64,000 nt of DNA from Xenophilus sp. L33 (GTDB taxonomy: Bacteria > Pseudomonadota > Gammaproteobacteria > Burkholderiales > Burkholderiaceae_C), in contig NZ_LMUW01000207.1 of NCBI RefSeq assembly GCF_009765735.1, positions 207,751 to 271,750 on the forward strand. Direction: 5' to 3'. How positions within the stretch are numbered: position 1 is the stretch's first letter; each line of letters begins with the position of its first letter. A program made the position numbers and the translations under genes. Of the stretch, positions 1 through 8,713 are shown in pieces. The notes below the pieces were generated by a model. The model searched no databases and was not told the DNA's origin. It was given only the letters and a program-made list of their open reading frames with translations.

Positions 1-282
1 CTCGCGAACCACGGCTTGAGAGTCGGCGACATCGGCCTCTGGGAACTCAACGAGGCGTTCGCCTGTCAGGCGCTGTACTGCAGGGACAGGCTCGGCATCG
101 ATCCAGCCGTGTACAACGTCGATGGCGGAGGCATTTCCGTCGGTCACCCGTACGGCATGACCGGCGCTCGCCTCACCGGTCACGCATTGATTGAGGGCAA
201 GCGCCGAGGCGTCAAATACGTCGTGGTCGCCATGTGCGTTGGCGGCGGCATGGGAGCGGCTGCGCTCTTCGAGATTGCCTGA
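1..282 (+). CDS. Thiolase (acetyl-CoA acyltransferase), C-terminal fragment
   Basis: The reading frame is open from the first base and ends in TGA at 280-282, so the gene enters from the left. The visible 93 residues are the C-terminal lobe of a thiolase: NEAFA near the start, a GGGISVGHPYGMTGAR segment carrying the catalytic His, and CVGGGMGAAALFE carrying the catalytic Cys that acts as proton donor. Such enzymes cleave 3-ketoacyl-CoA with CoA, or condense acetyl-CoA. Only two bases separate the stop from the next ATG, so it is the upstream partner of the phosphotransferase in an acyl-CoA catabolic operon. Substrate cannot be read from this fragment. Confidence 0.93.
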   Translation, partial: LANHGLRVGDIGLWELNEAFACQALYCRDRLGIDPAVYNVDGGGISVGHPYGMTGARLTGHALIEGKRRGVKYVVVAMCVGGGMGAAALFEIA

Positions 283-284
283 CC

Positions 285-1319
285 ATGCAAGCAGTTGAAG
301 TGCTCGACACCGATGTCCTTTTCGCCTGGTTGCGGGGACGCATTGAAGGATTGCGCACGCCATTGCGCGCGGAACGCTTGAGCGGCGGGCAGTCCAACCC
401 CACGTTCATGCTCACCGACGGGTCCGGCCAGCGCTACGTGCTTCGCAAGAAGCCAGAGGGCGAACTGCTGCCGTCGGCGCACGCCGTCGATCGCGAATAC
501 CGCGTGATGAAGGCGCTCGAACACACCGACGTGCCAGTTGCTCGAGTACTTTGCCTCTGCGACGAACTTGCCATCATCGGAACGCCCTTCTATGTCATGG
601 AGTTCATCGAGGGGCGCATCTTCTGGGACCCGGCATTGCCGGAGCTGGATATCGCGCAGCGCCGTGCCGTCTACCAGGACATGAATCGCGTGGTGGCAGC
701 CCTGCACCGCGTTGATCCACAAGCAGTAGGCCTTGCCGACTACGGCCGTTCGTCGGGCTTCTTCGCCCGACAGATCAGCCGTTGGACCAATCAATACCGA
801 GCATCCGAGACCGAATCTATACCCGCCATGGACCACTTGATCGAGTGGCTGCCAGCGCACATGCCGGCCCATGACGAATCGCGGATCTTCCATGGTGACC
901 TACGACTGGACAACATGATTTTCCATCCGACCCAGCCGCGCATTCTCGCCGTGTTGGACTGGGAACTGTCGACGCTGGGCCACCCGATGGCGGATTTCGC
1001 GTACCACGCGCTACCGTGGCGCCTGACCTCCGAAGAGTTCCGCGGCATGGCCGAAAAGGACATCGCCTCTCTTGGAATTCCTTCGGAGCAGGAGTATCTG
1101 CGTGACTATTGCGCCGCGACGTCGCGCCAGGTCGATCCCGTGGAATACGAGTTCTGCGTCATATACAGCATGTTCAGGCTGGCGGCGATCCTGCAAGGGA
1201 TTCTCAGACGAGCCATCGACGGCACGGCGGCGAACACGACGGCGGAAGCGACAGGACGAAAAGCGCTCGTCATCGCCGATGCGGCGTGGCGGCAGGTGAC
1301 TGCCCATGCGTCAAGGTAG
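285..1319 (+). CDS. Phosphotransferase family protein (ACAD10/APH-like kinase)
   Basis: 344 residues with the aminoglycoside phosphotransferase fold. LSGGQSNPTF forms the nucleotide-binding loop near residue 42, FHGDLRLDN near 202 is the catalytic Brenner-type motif (HGDxxxxN), and VLDWELSTLGHP near 222 carries the metal-binding Asp. The pattern LDWELSTLGHPMADFAYH is typical of the ACAD10/FadE-associated branch, which is linked to 4-hydroxy acid and acyl-CoA catabolism rather than to drug resistance. ATG 285 is chosen because it follows the thiolase stop by two bases; a longer frame from 234 would overlap the thiolase. The substrate is unknown; a hydroxyacyl-CoA is inferred from the family and from the thiolase neighbour. 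Confidence 0.88.
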   Translation: MQAVEVLDTDVLFAWLRGRIEGLRTPLRAERLSGGQSNPTFMLTDGSGQRYVLRKKPEGELLPSAHAVDREYRVMKALEHTDVPVARVLCLCDELAIIGTPFYVMEFIEGRIFWDPALPELDIAQRRAVYQDMNRVVAALHRVDPQAVGLADYGRSSGFFARQISRWTNQYRASETESIPAMDHLIEWLPAHMPAHDESRIFHGDLRLDNMIFHPTQPRILAVLDWELSTLGHPMADFAYHALPWRLTSEEFRGMAEKDIASLGIPSEQEYLRDYCAATSRQVDPVEYEFCVIYSMFRLAAILQGILRRAIDGTAANTTAEATGRKALVIADAAWRQVTAHASR

Positions 1320-1660
1320 TCGCTCTTCTTTCGTCGTGCCGCGTCTCCAGCGTTTGAACGCGCCGCGGTCGCGCGGAATTGGACTTGATTCTCGACAAGC
1401 GAGCGCCCCTCCATCGGTGTATGCTGGAAATAGCCGGCAATACGGATTTGAGTCTCGCGATGGACATCCTGGCCGGCGTTGCTCGCATGCCTGGACGACA
1501 CTCAAGCAAGTTGACCGGCGCTTCCCGGGCTTCGGCCGGGCTCGGATGCCTTTGCCCACGGGGAACGGGATTCGTTCTGAACGACTCATGCGGCAGCATT
1601 CGCAGGTCTCCGAGCAACGTTCGCTGCCCTATTTTCACCGAACGTGAAACGGAGTTTGCG
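1320..1660. other. Non-coding gap upstream of the fusion regulator
   Basis: About 340 bases between the phosphotransferase and the regulator. The regulator's frame stays open through most of it, but the translation has no recognisable domain and is rich in Arg, Ser and Gly, as read-through of GC-rich DNA is. A ribosome-binding-site-like AAACGGAG lies just before the ATG at 1661. No other feature was seen. Confidence 0.5.
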
Positions 1661-2926
1661 ATGACCCCACATACACTGAAGACAGAACCGCCGACCAAGG
1701 AATTGGCCGCGCTCGCCGATCGGGCAGCGAGCCGTACGCCGTCACGCTCGATGCCGCCGGAAGGCTACGCCACGTCGGGAATCCTGAGCACCACGGAGGT
1801 CCACGCGCCCTCGAGAATGAGGGCTGTCGACACGGTCTGCCGCCAAATCGCGCTCGACATCAGCAACGGGACACTGCTACCGGGGGATATGCTTGATCTC
1901 GATTGCGTGGCCGCCGAATTCGGCGCGCCACGCGACGAAGTGATCCGCGCCCTCGTTGAGCTATCCGATCAGGGCTTGGTGTGCATCCATCCCGATCGGG
2001 GCATTTTCGTCTCCCGCCTTTCGATTTCGGAGTTTCTTTCCATGATGGAACTCCTTGCGGAAATGGAAGGCGTCTGCGCGAAGCTGGCTACTCGCCGCTT
2101 GAGCCGTGCCGATGCCCATGCTCTCCGGAGCGCCGTTCTAACCAGCGAGGACTGTCCGCGAGACGGCGACACCTTGCGCTATGGACGCGCGAACGCCGCA
2201 TTCCATGAGACCCTTTACCGCGCATGCAGAAGCGAGGCATTGGTTGAGGAGGTGGCCCGCATTCGCGCCCGCACTCAGGTCTATCGGCGCTCGCCCTTTC
2301 AATCCCGCTTGCGTATCAAGAGCTCCTGGGCGGAGCACGGCCGAATTGCGCAGGCCGTGCTCGCCGGTGAGCATTTGATGGCCGCCGAGCGAATGATTGA
2401 ACACATTTCGGTCGGCGCCCAGGAGTTGATCGCCCTGCTTTCGAAGGGCTCCGCGCAGCTGTTGAGTTTTGATTCCGACTTTCCAGGCAGACGCGCCCTT
2501 GCGTCTCAACATGTGCCCGCCGCGCGCTACGGCGGTTTGTCGGCCAATGACGAAGGGAGCCGGCCACTCCACCAGCCGGTAAACCAGAACGTGCGCAGCT
2601 ATATCCTGTCCCAGCCCTGCTTCAGAGCCACCCTCGAACAGACGGCGGCCGAACTCGGCATGTCGAGGCGCACGTTGACACGCCAGTTATCAGCTGAAAA
2701 CACCACTTTCCAGTGCTTGAAAGACCAGGTTCGACGCGAGCAGGCCATGGAAATGATTCAGAACGGCGGTGCACCCATCGCCCAGATCGCGCACGATCTG
2801 GGATTTTCGGACGCCTCTTCCTTCTGCCGTGCCTTCCGAAGCTGGACCGGCACGACGCCCAGCGCCCGTGGCTCCGCTGCGCCGACCGGGGAAACCCTCA
2901 TCTCCGGTGGCCCGAACCGCAGCTAA
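1661..2926 (+). CDS. Fusion transcription regulator: GntR/FCD N-terminus and AraC-type C-terminus
   Basis: 421 residues. Residues about 48-125 form a GntR-type winged helix (VCRQIALDISNGTLLPGDML, then a recognition region ending HPDRGIFVSRLS). Residues about 128-260 look like the helical FCD ligand-binding domain (FLSMMELLAEMEGVCAKLA, later FHETLYRACRSEALVEEVARI). After a linker, residues about 310-405 form two AraC-type helix-turn-helix units (TLEQTAAELGMSRRTLTRQL and IAQIAHDLGFSDASSFCRAF). FadR/FCD regulators and AraC activators are normally separate families, so two DNA-binding heads on one effector domain is unusual. The start ATG 1661 follows AAACGGAG. It precedes a solute-binding protein and a hydratase on the same strand and probably controls them (inference). 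Confidence 0.85.
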   Translation: MTPHTLKTEPPTKELAALADRAASRTPSRSMPPEGYATSGILSTTEVHAPSRMRAVDTVCRQIALDISNGTLLPGDMLDLDCVAAEFGAPRDEVIRALVELSDQGLVCIHPDRGIFVSRLSISEFLSMMELLAEMEGVCAKLATRRLSRADAHALRSAVLTSEDCPRDGDTLRYGRANAAFHETLYRACRSEALVEEVARIRARTQVYRRSPFQSRLRIKSSWAEHGRIAQAVLAGEHLMAAERMIEHISVGAQELIALLSKGSAQLLSFDSDFPGRRALASQHVPAARYGGLSANDEGSRPLHQPVNQNVRSYILSQPCFRATLEQTAAELGMSRRTLTRQLSAENTTFQCLKDQVRREQAMEMIQNGGAPIAQIAHDLGFSDASSFCRAFRSWTGTTPSARGSAAPTGETLISGGPNRS

Positions 2927-3057
2927 TTGGCCTGTCTTGCCTTGGTGAACGGATCGCAAGCCGCGAGACTTGCCTGCACATCGACTTGATGCTGCCTGAT
3001 GCGATCCTGAAGCACGCCAGCTGCGGTGGACTCGCGCACACCCCTGGAGACATCGAA

Positions 3058-4275
3058 ATGAACCTGGCAATGAATAAGTGGGCGATCGGGGCGCTGCTCT
3101 TGAGCGCCTTGATCTTCGATGCGTCCGCGCAGATATCCGACAATGTCGTGAAGATCGGCGTTCTCAACGATGCGAGTGGTCCCTACGCCGACTTCTCGGG
3201 TTCGGGTTCGGTACTTGCGGTACGCATGGCAGTCGAGGATTTTGGCGGGACAGTAAACGGCGCGCCCATCGAAGTGGTCAGTGCCAATCACCAGAACAAG
3301 GCCGACGTCGGTGCGAACATCGCACGTGAATGGTTCGACACCGGCAAAGTGGACATCATTGTCGACCTTTCCAATTCGGCTGTCGCCCTTGCCGTGCAGC
3401 GCTTGGCCAGGGAAAAGAACAGGATCGCCATCGCGGCCGCTGTAGGGACCACGGACTTCACGGGTAAATCCTGCACGTCCACCACGATGTCCTGGCTCTA
3501 CGACAGCTATGCGCTGTCCAACAGCGTTGTCAAGTCCGCGGTGCAATCCGGGCTCGACACCTGGTATTTCATCACCGTCGACTACGCGTTCGGGGTTTCC
3601 ATGCAGGCGGACGCGACTCGTGCCGTCGCGGCCGCTGGCGGCAAACTGTTGGGGAGCGTGCGGCACCCGCTCAACTCCTCCGACTTCAGCTCTTACCTGC
3701 TGCAGGCCCAGACGTCGGGAGCCAAGGCGATCCTTCTGGCTAACGGTGGCGCCGACTTGATCACGGCTTTGAAGCAGGCCAAGGAATTCGGGATATCGTC
3801 CCGCGGCCAGACACTGGTGACGTCCGCGATGTTCATTACAGACGTCCACTCGATTGGCCTAGCAACCGCACAGGGGCTCAAATTCGTCACCGGCTTCTAT
3901 TGGGACCGCAACGAAGAGACGCGGCAGTGGTCCATACGATTCTTCGAGCGGCACAAAGCCATGCCCACGATGGCACAGGCCGCGATGTACTCGGCCGTGC
4001 GTCACTATTTGATCGCGGTTCGCGATGCCAAGACGGACGAGGCCCAATCGGTCGCCGCGAGGATGCGGGTCACGCCCGTTAACGATTTCTACGTCAAGGA
4101 CGGGCAGTTGCGCCCGGATGGCCGTCTGGTCCACGACATGTATCTGGTCGAGGTCAAGAAGCCGGAGGAATCCAAGAGGCCCTACGACTACTACAAAATC
4201 CTTCGCACGATCCCTGGTGCCGAAGCATTTCCGCCTGCCAAGGATGGCGGCTGTCCGCTGGCGAAGGGGAGCTGA
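3058..4275 (+). CDS. ABC transporter substrate-binding protein, LivK-like (branched-chain amino acid type)
   Basis: 405 residues. An N-terminal signal peptide (MNKWAIGALLLSALIFDASA, cleaved before QISDN) exports it to the periplasm. The mature part begins VKIGVLNDASGPYADFSGSG, the classic start of the Peripla_BP_6 type I binding fold, and continues with the two-lobed pattern to the end (YDYYKILRTIPGAEAFPP). ATG 3058 follows a GGAG at about 3045; ATG 3070 is an alternative. No LivHMGF permease or ATPase genes are in the window, so the receptor either works with distant ones or is an orphan. Many relatives near acyl-CoA genes bind aromatic or carboxylic acids. The next gene starts one base after its stop. 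Confidence 0.9.
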   Translation: MNLAMNKWAIGALLLSALIFDASAQISDNVVKIGVLNDASGPYADFSGSGSVLAVRMAVEDFGGTVNGAPIEVVSANHQNKADVGANIAREWFDTGKVDIIVDLSNSAVALAVQRLAREKNRIAIAAAVGTTDFTGKSCTSTTMSWLYDSYALSNSVVKSAVQSGLDTWYFITVDYAFGVSMQADATRAVAAAGGKLLGSVRHPLNSSDFSSYLLQAQTSGAKAILLANGGADLITALKQAKEFGISSRGQTLVTSAMFITDVHSIGLATAQGLKFVTGFYWDRNEETRQWSIRFFERHKAMPTMAQAAMYSAVRHYLIAVRDAKTDEAQSVAARMRVTPVNDFYVKDGQLRPDGRLVHDMYLVEVKKPEESKRPYDYYKILRTIPGAEAFPPAKDGGCPLAKGS

Positions 4276-4276
4276 C

Positions 4277-5071
4277 GTGAAAGCGTGTCCATCACCCCAT
4301 GTCTACCTCCAGCGCGACGGCGAAGTCGCGCAACTCGTCATTGACCGGCCGGAAAAGCGCAACGCGCTTTCCCTTGCGATGTGGCGGGCGATTCCACCGC
4401 TGATCGCCCAGGTATCGACGGATCCCGAAGTCAAGGTTCTCGTCGTTCGCGGTGTCGACGAGACCGCGTTCGCTGCGGGCGCGGACATCGATGAGATCTC
4501 CGATCACGCCGGCAGCGATGAACTGGCCTGGCAATTCATGGACACGGTCCATGCCGCCGAATCCGCGATTGGCCGCTGCGAGAAGCCCGTGATCGCGATG
4601 ATCCGGGGTGACTGCATCGGCGGCGGCGTAGAGTTGGCCCTCGCCTGCGATCTGCGGTTCGCACAGGAAGGCTCGCGCTTCGGGGTCACGCCAGCAAAGC
4701 TGGGCCTCGTTTACAGTCTGGCCTCCACCGCCAGACTGGTGCAGCTTGTCGGACCTGGATTGGCTCGGGACTACCTTTTCAGCGCAAGACTTTTCGCGGC
4801 CACGGAAGCATTGGCCGCCGGTTTGGTGGACAGGGTACTTCCGTCCGGGGACATCGTCGAGGAGACCCAGGCCTACGCCGCGCTGCTTTGCAGCCGATCG
4901 CAGTGGTCGATTCGCGCCGCGAAGACGGTGATTCGCTCCGCGCTCGAAGGCGTTCAGAGCGAGGGCGATCAAATTCGCGAATGGCGTGGCGGTTCCTTTC
5001 TCGGCCCGGATCTTCCAGAAGGCCTGTCCGCTTTTCGGGAGCGGCGCACGGCCAAGTTTCCCTGGCGCTGA
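4277..5071 (+). CDS. Enoyl-CoA hydratase/isomerase family protein
   Basis: 264 residues of the crotonase fold, read from a GTG one base after the upstream stop; GGGGAG lies just before. The CoA and oxyanion-hole elements are present: RPEKRNALS, AAGADIDEI and CIGGGVELALACDL. The first catalytic Glu of classical hydratases is kept in GGGVEL, but where the second normally sits (PEI in the rat enzyme) this protein has TPAKLGL. It may therefore be an isomerase, hydrolase or decarboxylase rather than a simple hydratase. It is coupled to the LivK-like receptor, so it probably acts on the imported acid after CoA activation (inference). Confidence 0.9.
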   Translation: MKACPSPHVYLQRDGEVAQLVIDRPEKRNALSLAMWRAIPPLIAQVSTDPEVKVLVVRGVDETAFAAGADIDEISDHAGSDELAWQFMDTVHAAESAIGRCEKPVIAMIRGDCIGGGVELALACDLRFAQEGSRFGVTPAKLGLVYSLASTARLVQLVGPGLARDYLFSARLFAATEALAAGLVDRVLPSGDIVEETQAYAALLCSRSQWSIRAAKTVIRSALEGVQSEGDQIREWRGGSFLGPDLPEGLSAFRERRTAKFPWR

Positions 5072-5081
5072 GCAAAGCTCT

Positions 5082-5954
5082 TCAGTTGCTCCGAAGCTTG
5101 ACGCGAGCACGTGCCACGGACAGCCCGGCAACGCTCGAGCGCAAGTGAAAGACGGTCCCCGCGTCGTTGCGGCCGGTGCCATCCGAACCCGACGTGACGT
5201 AGAGGTCCATCATGTCCTTGCCGCCGAAGCAAAGGCTGGTCACCATAGGAACCGGAAATTCCAGCTGGCTCCTCAGGCTGCCATCGGGCTCGAAAATCTG
5301 GACCTGGCCCGCGTGCGCGATTCCCACCCAGACGGAGCCGTCGACCGCAATCGCCAGTCCGTCAGGCAACCCTTGCGGCGTGTGCGCGAAGACATGCCGG
5401 CCGCTGAACCCGCCATCGGGCTTTACGTCGTAGACATACACCGTGCGATCACCGGAATCCGCGTGGTAGAGCTTCCGCCCGTCCGGGCTGAATCCCAATC
5501 CATTGGTGATCTTGATGTCCGGGTGCACCGCACGTGCCGAGCCATCCAGTTCGATCAAGAAGAGCGGGGCGCCTTTTTGCTCGCCGCCGACGCCAGAGAG
5601 CTCGGTCTCGGCCGGCAGGAAGCCCAGTGCGCCCGCGTAGATTCGTCCATGTGAATCCGTCGTGATGTCGTTGAATCCTATGATGCCTTGCCGTGAATCG
5701 TTCTCGAGCACCACGATCGTTGCCGTCGCGGCAGCTCCCTTGAAGGCGATGTTCCGCCCGGAGACGATCAGACCGTCGTTCTCATGCAACGCCATGCCGC
5801 CGATGCCGCGACGGTGCTCGAACACGGTGGAGACCTCGCCGTTCTGGTCGACGCGATAGGCGCCACCCCTTTTCGTGTCCGCAAACATCAATCCCAAATC
5901 CGGGTGCCACACCGGTCCTTCAATCAAATCAAACCCGCTCGTCAGTACTTGCAT
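5082..5954 (-). CDS. SMP-30/gluconolactonase/LRE family protein
   Basis: 290 residues of a six-bladed beta-propeller lactonase. Putative metal ligands are visible: the Glu of LIEGPVW at residue 12, the Asn of FNDITTDSHG, and the Asp of LYHADSGD. The repeat pattern (GLMFADTKRGGAYRVD, GLGFSPDGRKLYHADS) fits the family, which hydrolyses sugar or other lactones with a divalent metal. The start is set at 5954 because the preceding gene on this strand ends at 5956, a one-base gap that suggests translational coupling; the longer frame from 5999 would overlap it. Last gene of a three-gene unit with an acyl-CoA synthetase and a VOC protein. Confidence 0.9.
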   Translation of the reverse strand: MQVLTSGFDLIEGPVWHPDLGLMFADTKRGGAYRVDQNGEVSTVFEHRRGIGGMALHENDGLIVSGRNIAFKGAAATATIVVLENDSRQGIIGFNDITTDSHGRIYAGALGFLPAETELSGVGGEQKGAPLFLIELDGSARAVHPDIKITNGLGFSPDGRKLYHADSGDRTVYVYDVKPDGGFSGRHVFAHTPQGLPDGLAIAVDGSVWVGIAHAGQVQIFEPDGSLRSQLEFPVPMVTSLCFGGKDMMDLYVTSGSDGTGRNDAGTVFHLRSSVAGLSVARARVKLRSN

Positions 5955-5955
5955 G

Positions 5956-7545
5956 TCATTCCTTTGATTCGCGATCCCACGATTGGGCCGTGAGTCCACG
6001 TTTGCGCAGTTCCTGCTTTTTCATCTTTCCGGTGGCGGTCTTTTCAATTTCTTCAACGAACTCCCAAAACCGAGGAACGGCATAGCGCGGAAGCCGTTCC
6101 TGCGACCACTGATATAGATCGCGATGAAGAAGTCCGGCATCGCGTCGGACGATATATGCCTTTACCTCGTCCTCGCCGCCGGCGCCCTCGGTGCGGATCC
6201 CCACGACTGCGCATTCGGCGATCGCCGGATGCGAGCCCAGGACCTGCTCGATCTCCATCGGCGATATGTTCTCCCCCCGCCGACGAATGAAGTCGCCGAT
6301 GCGTTCAACGAAATGCAGGCGTCCCTTGTCGTCGATCCAGCCGCCGTCCCCGGTGTGAAACCAAAGATTGCGCCAAGAGTTCACGGTCACCTCGGCGAGA
6401 CCCAGGTATCCCTGCATGAAAGCAAACGGGGCTTTCGGGCGGATTGCTATCTCGCCCACGCGTCCCACTGGAACGAAGCAGTCAGTCTCTGGGTTCAAGA
6501 CACGAACGTCAAAAAACTCATCGCTCAAATCTCCGACGCAGCCTGGCTCAAGCGGTGCACTGGGCGACGAATAGCTGACGATGTTGCACTCGGTCATGCC
6601 ATACACCTGCACCAGGCGAACGCCGAACCTCGACTGGAAGGTTTCCCCCCACTGGGCCAATACCGGCACCGCCATTACCGCCCTCAACCGGTGATTCCGG
6701 TCGTTTATGTTTTGCGGTTGCCGAAGCAGGAATTCAGCCATGATGCCCAGGCAATTGGTGATCGTGGCCTCGCAAAGACGCACCTGCTCCAGCCAGCGCG
6801 ATGCGGAGAACTTTGGACACACGAAAGCTCTTGCGCCGGTCACCAGGCAACTTCCAAGCGACATCAGCAATGCATTGACGTGGAACAGAGGTAGCGCGAT
6901 GAAAAACCGATCGCCGCTGGAGATTTGGAGCGCGCGCGCCTGCTGGAGCCCGAAGAGATAAGCGTGTGCCTGAGGCACCAAAACACCCTTGGACCGCCCG
7001 CTGGTGCCCGACGTATAGAGAACCAGGCATGTGTCGCTTGGCACCGGCTTCAAGATCGACGCGGTGTCAATGTCGACGCACAGGGCATCAAGCGTCGCGT
7101 CGACGGCCTGGACGCCAGTATTTCCAATGGAGACGATGGCCTCCACGCTCGGCGGCTTGAAGCTGGCTATTTCCTCCGTGGGATTGTCGGTGGCGATGAT
7201 CTTGGGCGCGCTGTCCCGGAGTTGGTGAGCCAGCAGTTCGCCTCTCAACTCTGTGTTGATCGGAACGAGGATGGCCCGTCTCTTTTGCGCACCCCAAAAA
7301 AGGATCAGGAACTCGGCGGTGTTTTGCGCCATCAGCGCAACTCGATCTCCAGGCCCAACGCCAAGCCGCGCAAGACCGGTCGCGCAAGCGTCGCTCATTC
7401 GATCAAGCGCCGCGAACGAGATGTCCTGCTCGCCTTCGAACCTAACGAACGGCGAATCTCCGAGCACCCGCGCCTGTGTCCTAAGCGCTTCCACCAACGT
7501 CCATCGGTCGGTATCGTCTTCCAGTATCACCTTCGGCACTTGCAT
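5956..7545 (-). CDS. AMP-forming acyl-CoA synthetase (class I adenylate-forming)
   Basis: 529 residues. Class I motifs occur in order: VLYTSGTSGRSKGVLVPQAH (A3, ATP-binding loop) near residue 174, YGMTECN (A5) near 315, WFHTGDGGWIDDKGRLHFVER (A7-A8 hinge) near 390-410, and TATGKMKKQELR with the C-terminal catalytic Lys near residue 509. It should convert a carboxylic acid, ATP and CoA to acyl-CoA through an acyl-AMP. The C-domain start (IRRRGENISPMEIE) resembles crotonobetaine/carnitine-CoA ligase-like enzymes. It lies 14 bases after the VOC gene and one base before the lactonase, so the three are co-transcribed. The exact acid is not deducible. Confidence 0.93.
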   Translation of the reverse strand: MQVPKVILEDDTDRWTLVEALRTQARVLGDSPFVRFEGEQDISFAALDRMSDACATGLARLGVGPGDRVALMAQNTAEFLILFWGAQKRRAILVPINTELRGELLAHQLRDSAPKIIATDNPTEEIASFKPPSVEAIVSIGNTGVQAVDATLDALCVDIDTASILKPVPSDTCLVLYTSGTSGRSKGVLVPQAHAYLFGLQQARALQISSGDRFFIALPLFHVNALLMSLGSCLVTGARAFVCPKFSASRWLEQVRLCEATITNCLGIMAEFLLRQPQNINDRNHRLRAVMAVPVLAQWGETFQSRFGVRLVQVYGMTECNIVSYSSPSAPLEPGCVGDLSDEFFDVRVLNPETDCFVPVGRVGEIAIRPKAPFAFMQGYLGLAEVTVNSWRNLWFHTGDGGWIDDKGRLHFVERIGDFIRRRGENISPMEIEQVLGSHPAIAECAVVGIRTEGAGGEDEVKAYIVRRDAGLLHRDLYQWSQERLPRYAVPRFWEFVEEIEKTATGKMKKQELRKRGLTAQSWDRESKE

Positions 7546-7559
7546 TGGTGGCAGGCAAT

Positions 7560-8522
7560 CTACTTGAGGGGCGTTCGCTCGATGAAGTGCAGCAGGATCC
7601 GTTCCGTCGCCTTGCGATTCATGAAGGCGATCCGTCCGTTCCGTGAACCCGGCCTCGGAATCGGGTCGATCATGTCGATTCCTTCCTTGCCAGCCCGGTC
7701 GATCGCGAGCCGGATGTCGGGGACCTTGAAGGCGATGTGCAGTAGCCCTTCGCCTCGCTTCTGCAGGGCTTGCGCAATCGCGCCCTGGTCCTGGCCAACG
7801 GAACCGGGGATCGTGCCCAGCGGAGTGGAGACCGTTGCGGCGCCCAGCGGCTGCATGATCTCCAGATCGTAGTCCCCGACGGTCACGAAAAGGGCGATGA
7901 GGCCCGAGCCGACTCTCGGAATGGGTGCTTGCGTGTGCGAGGTCGCACCGTAACGGTCGTTCGAGGTGACTTCGATTGGAACCAGGAACTCCGAGTCCGT
8001 TTGAGTGGATTCAAGCGGCCAGCCCAAACCGTCCACATAGACGTCGCGAGCTCGATCGCCGCTTTCGGCAGCAATGCCAAGATGATCGATGCGTTCGATG
8101 AAACTCGGCTTGGCCGACTGCTTGAAATCCAAGGGAACACTCTCTTCGACAAACTGAAGTGGAATGCCAATGGTCGAAGAAGGATCGCTCCATACCGCGT
8201 TTCGCAACCCCGAGCCTGTCGTCTGCTCCGTTCGCACCCGGGCGCCCGCCTCCTCGAGGCGCCTACGCGCCTCGGCCAGCGAGTCGACTTTGAAAGCCAC
8301 GTGACTGACGCCGGAACGCCCCATCCGAGCGTCCACGGACTGCGGTGAGGACACCCGAACCACGGTCTTGCCGACTTTCACCGCGAACGCCGGTCCGTCA
8401 CCGGATTCAGGGTAGTCCGCGATCGGAAGCGCTAGCTTTTCATGAAATAGCCGCCGTGCGGCAGGAAGGTCCTCCATCACGACACCCACATGCTCCATGA
8501 CACCAGCGGTACTCATCTTCAT
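7560..8522 (-). CDS. VOC-superfamily protein with two glyoxalase-like domains
   Basis: 320 residues with two vicinal-oxygen-chelate units: the first starts GVMEHVGVVMEDLPAARRLF, the second IERIDHLGIAAESGDRARDVY at about residue 140. The last third (EGLLHIAFKVPDIRLAIDRA) is the closing half of the second unit. Metal-ligand candidates are the His of MEHVG, the His of GVSHVAFKV and the His/Glu residues of LLHIAFKV and ERILLHF. VOC enzymes include glyoxalases, extradiol dioxygenases and methylmalonyl-CoA epimerase. Here the synthetase and lactonase neighbours suggest a catabolic lyase or dioxygenase (inference). ATG 8522 or the in-frame ATG at 8516 may be the start. First gene of the minus-strand unit. 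Confidence 0.85.
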   Translation of the reverse strand: MKMSTAGVMEHVGVVMEDLPAARRLFHEKLALPIADYPESGDGPAFAVKVGKTVVRVSSPQSVDARMGRSGVSHVAFKVDSLAEARRRLEEAGARVRTEQTTGSGLRNAVWSDPSSTIGIPLQFVEESVPLDFKQSAKPSFIERIDHLGIAAESGDRARDVYVDGLGWPLESTQTDSEFLVPIEVTSNDRYGATSHTQAPIPRVGSGLIALFVTVGDYDLEIMQPLGAATVSTPLGTIPGSVGQDQGAIAQALQKRGEGLLHIAFKVPDIRLAIDRAGKEGIDMIDPIPRPGSRNGRIAFMNRKATERILLHFIERTPLK

Positions 8523-8713
8523 CTTCTAATCCTTTTCAGTAGTGCCTCAAGTCTCCCCGCGTCCGTCGGGTTCACCAAGGTAAAGAGGGTCATCCTCTTG
8601 TCGCTTTGCGCCAGTCAAACTCGGGTTAACCCGCAACCTCGAATGTGCCCCCTAAAAATGAAAGAGGCGAGATTCACGAGCTTCGCTTCTGGGGCAGGTC
8701 CGACCAAAGAAGC

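Noticed and set aside
1379..1660. N-terminal extension of the fusion regulator
   Set aside because: Open frame but no domain; ATG 1661 has a ribosome-binding site.
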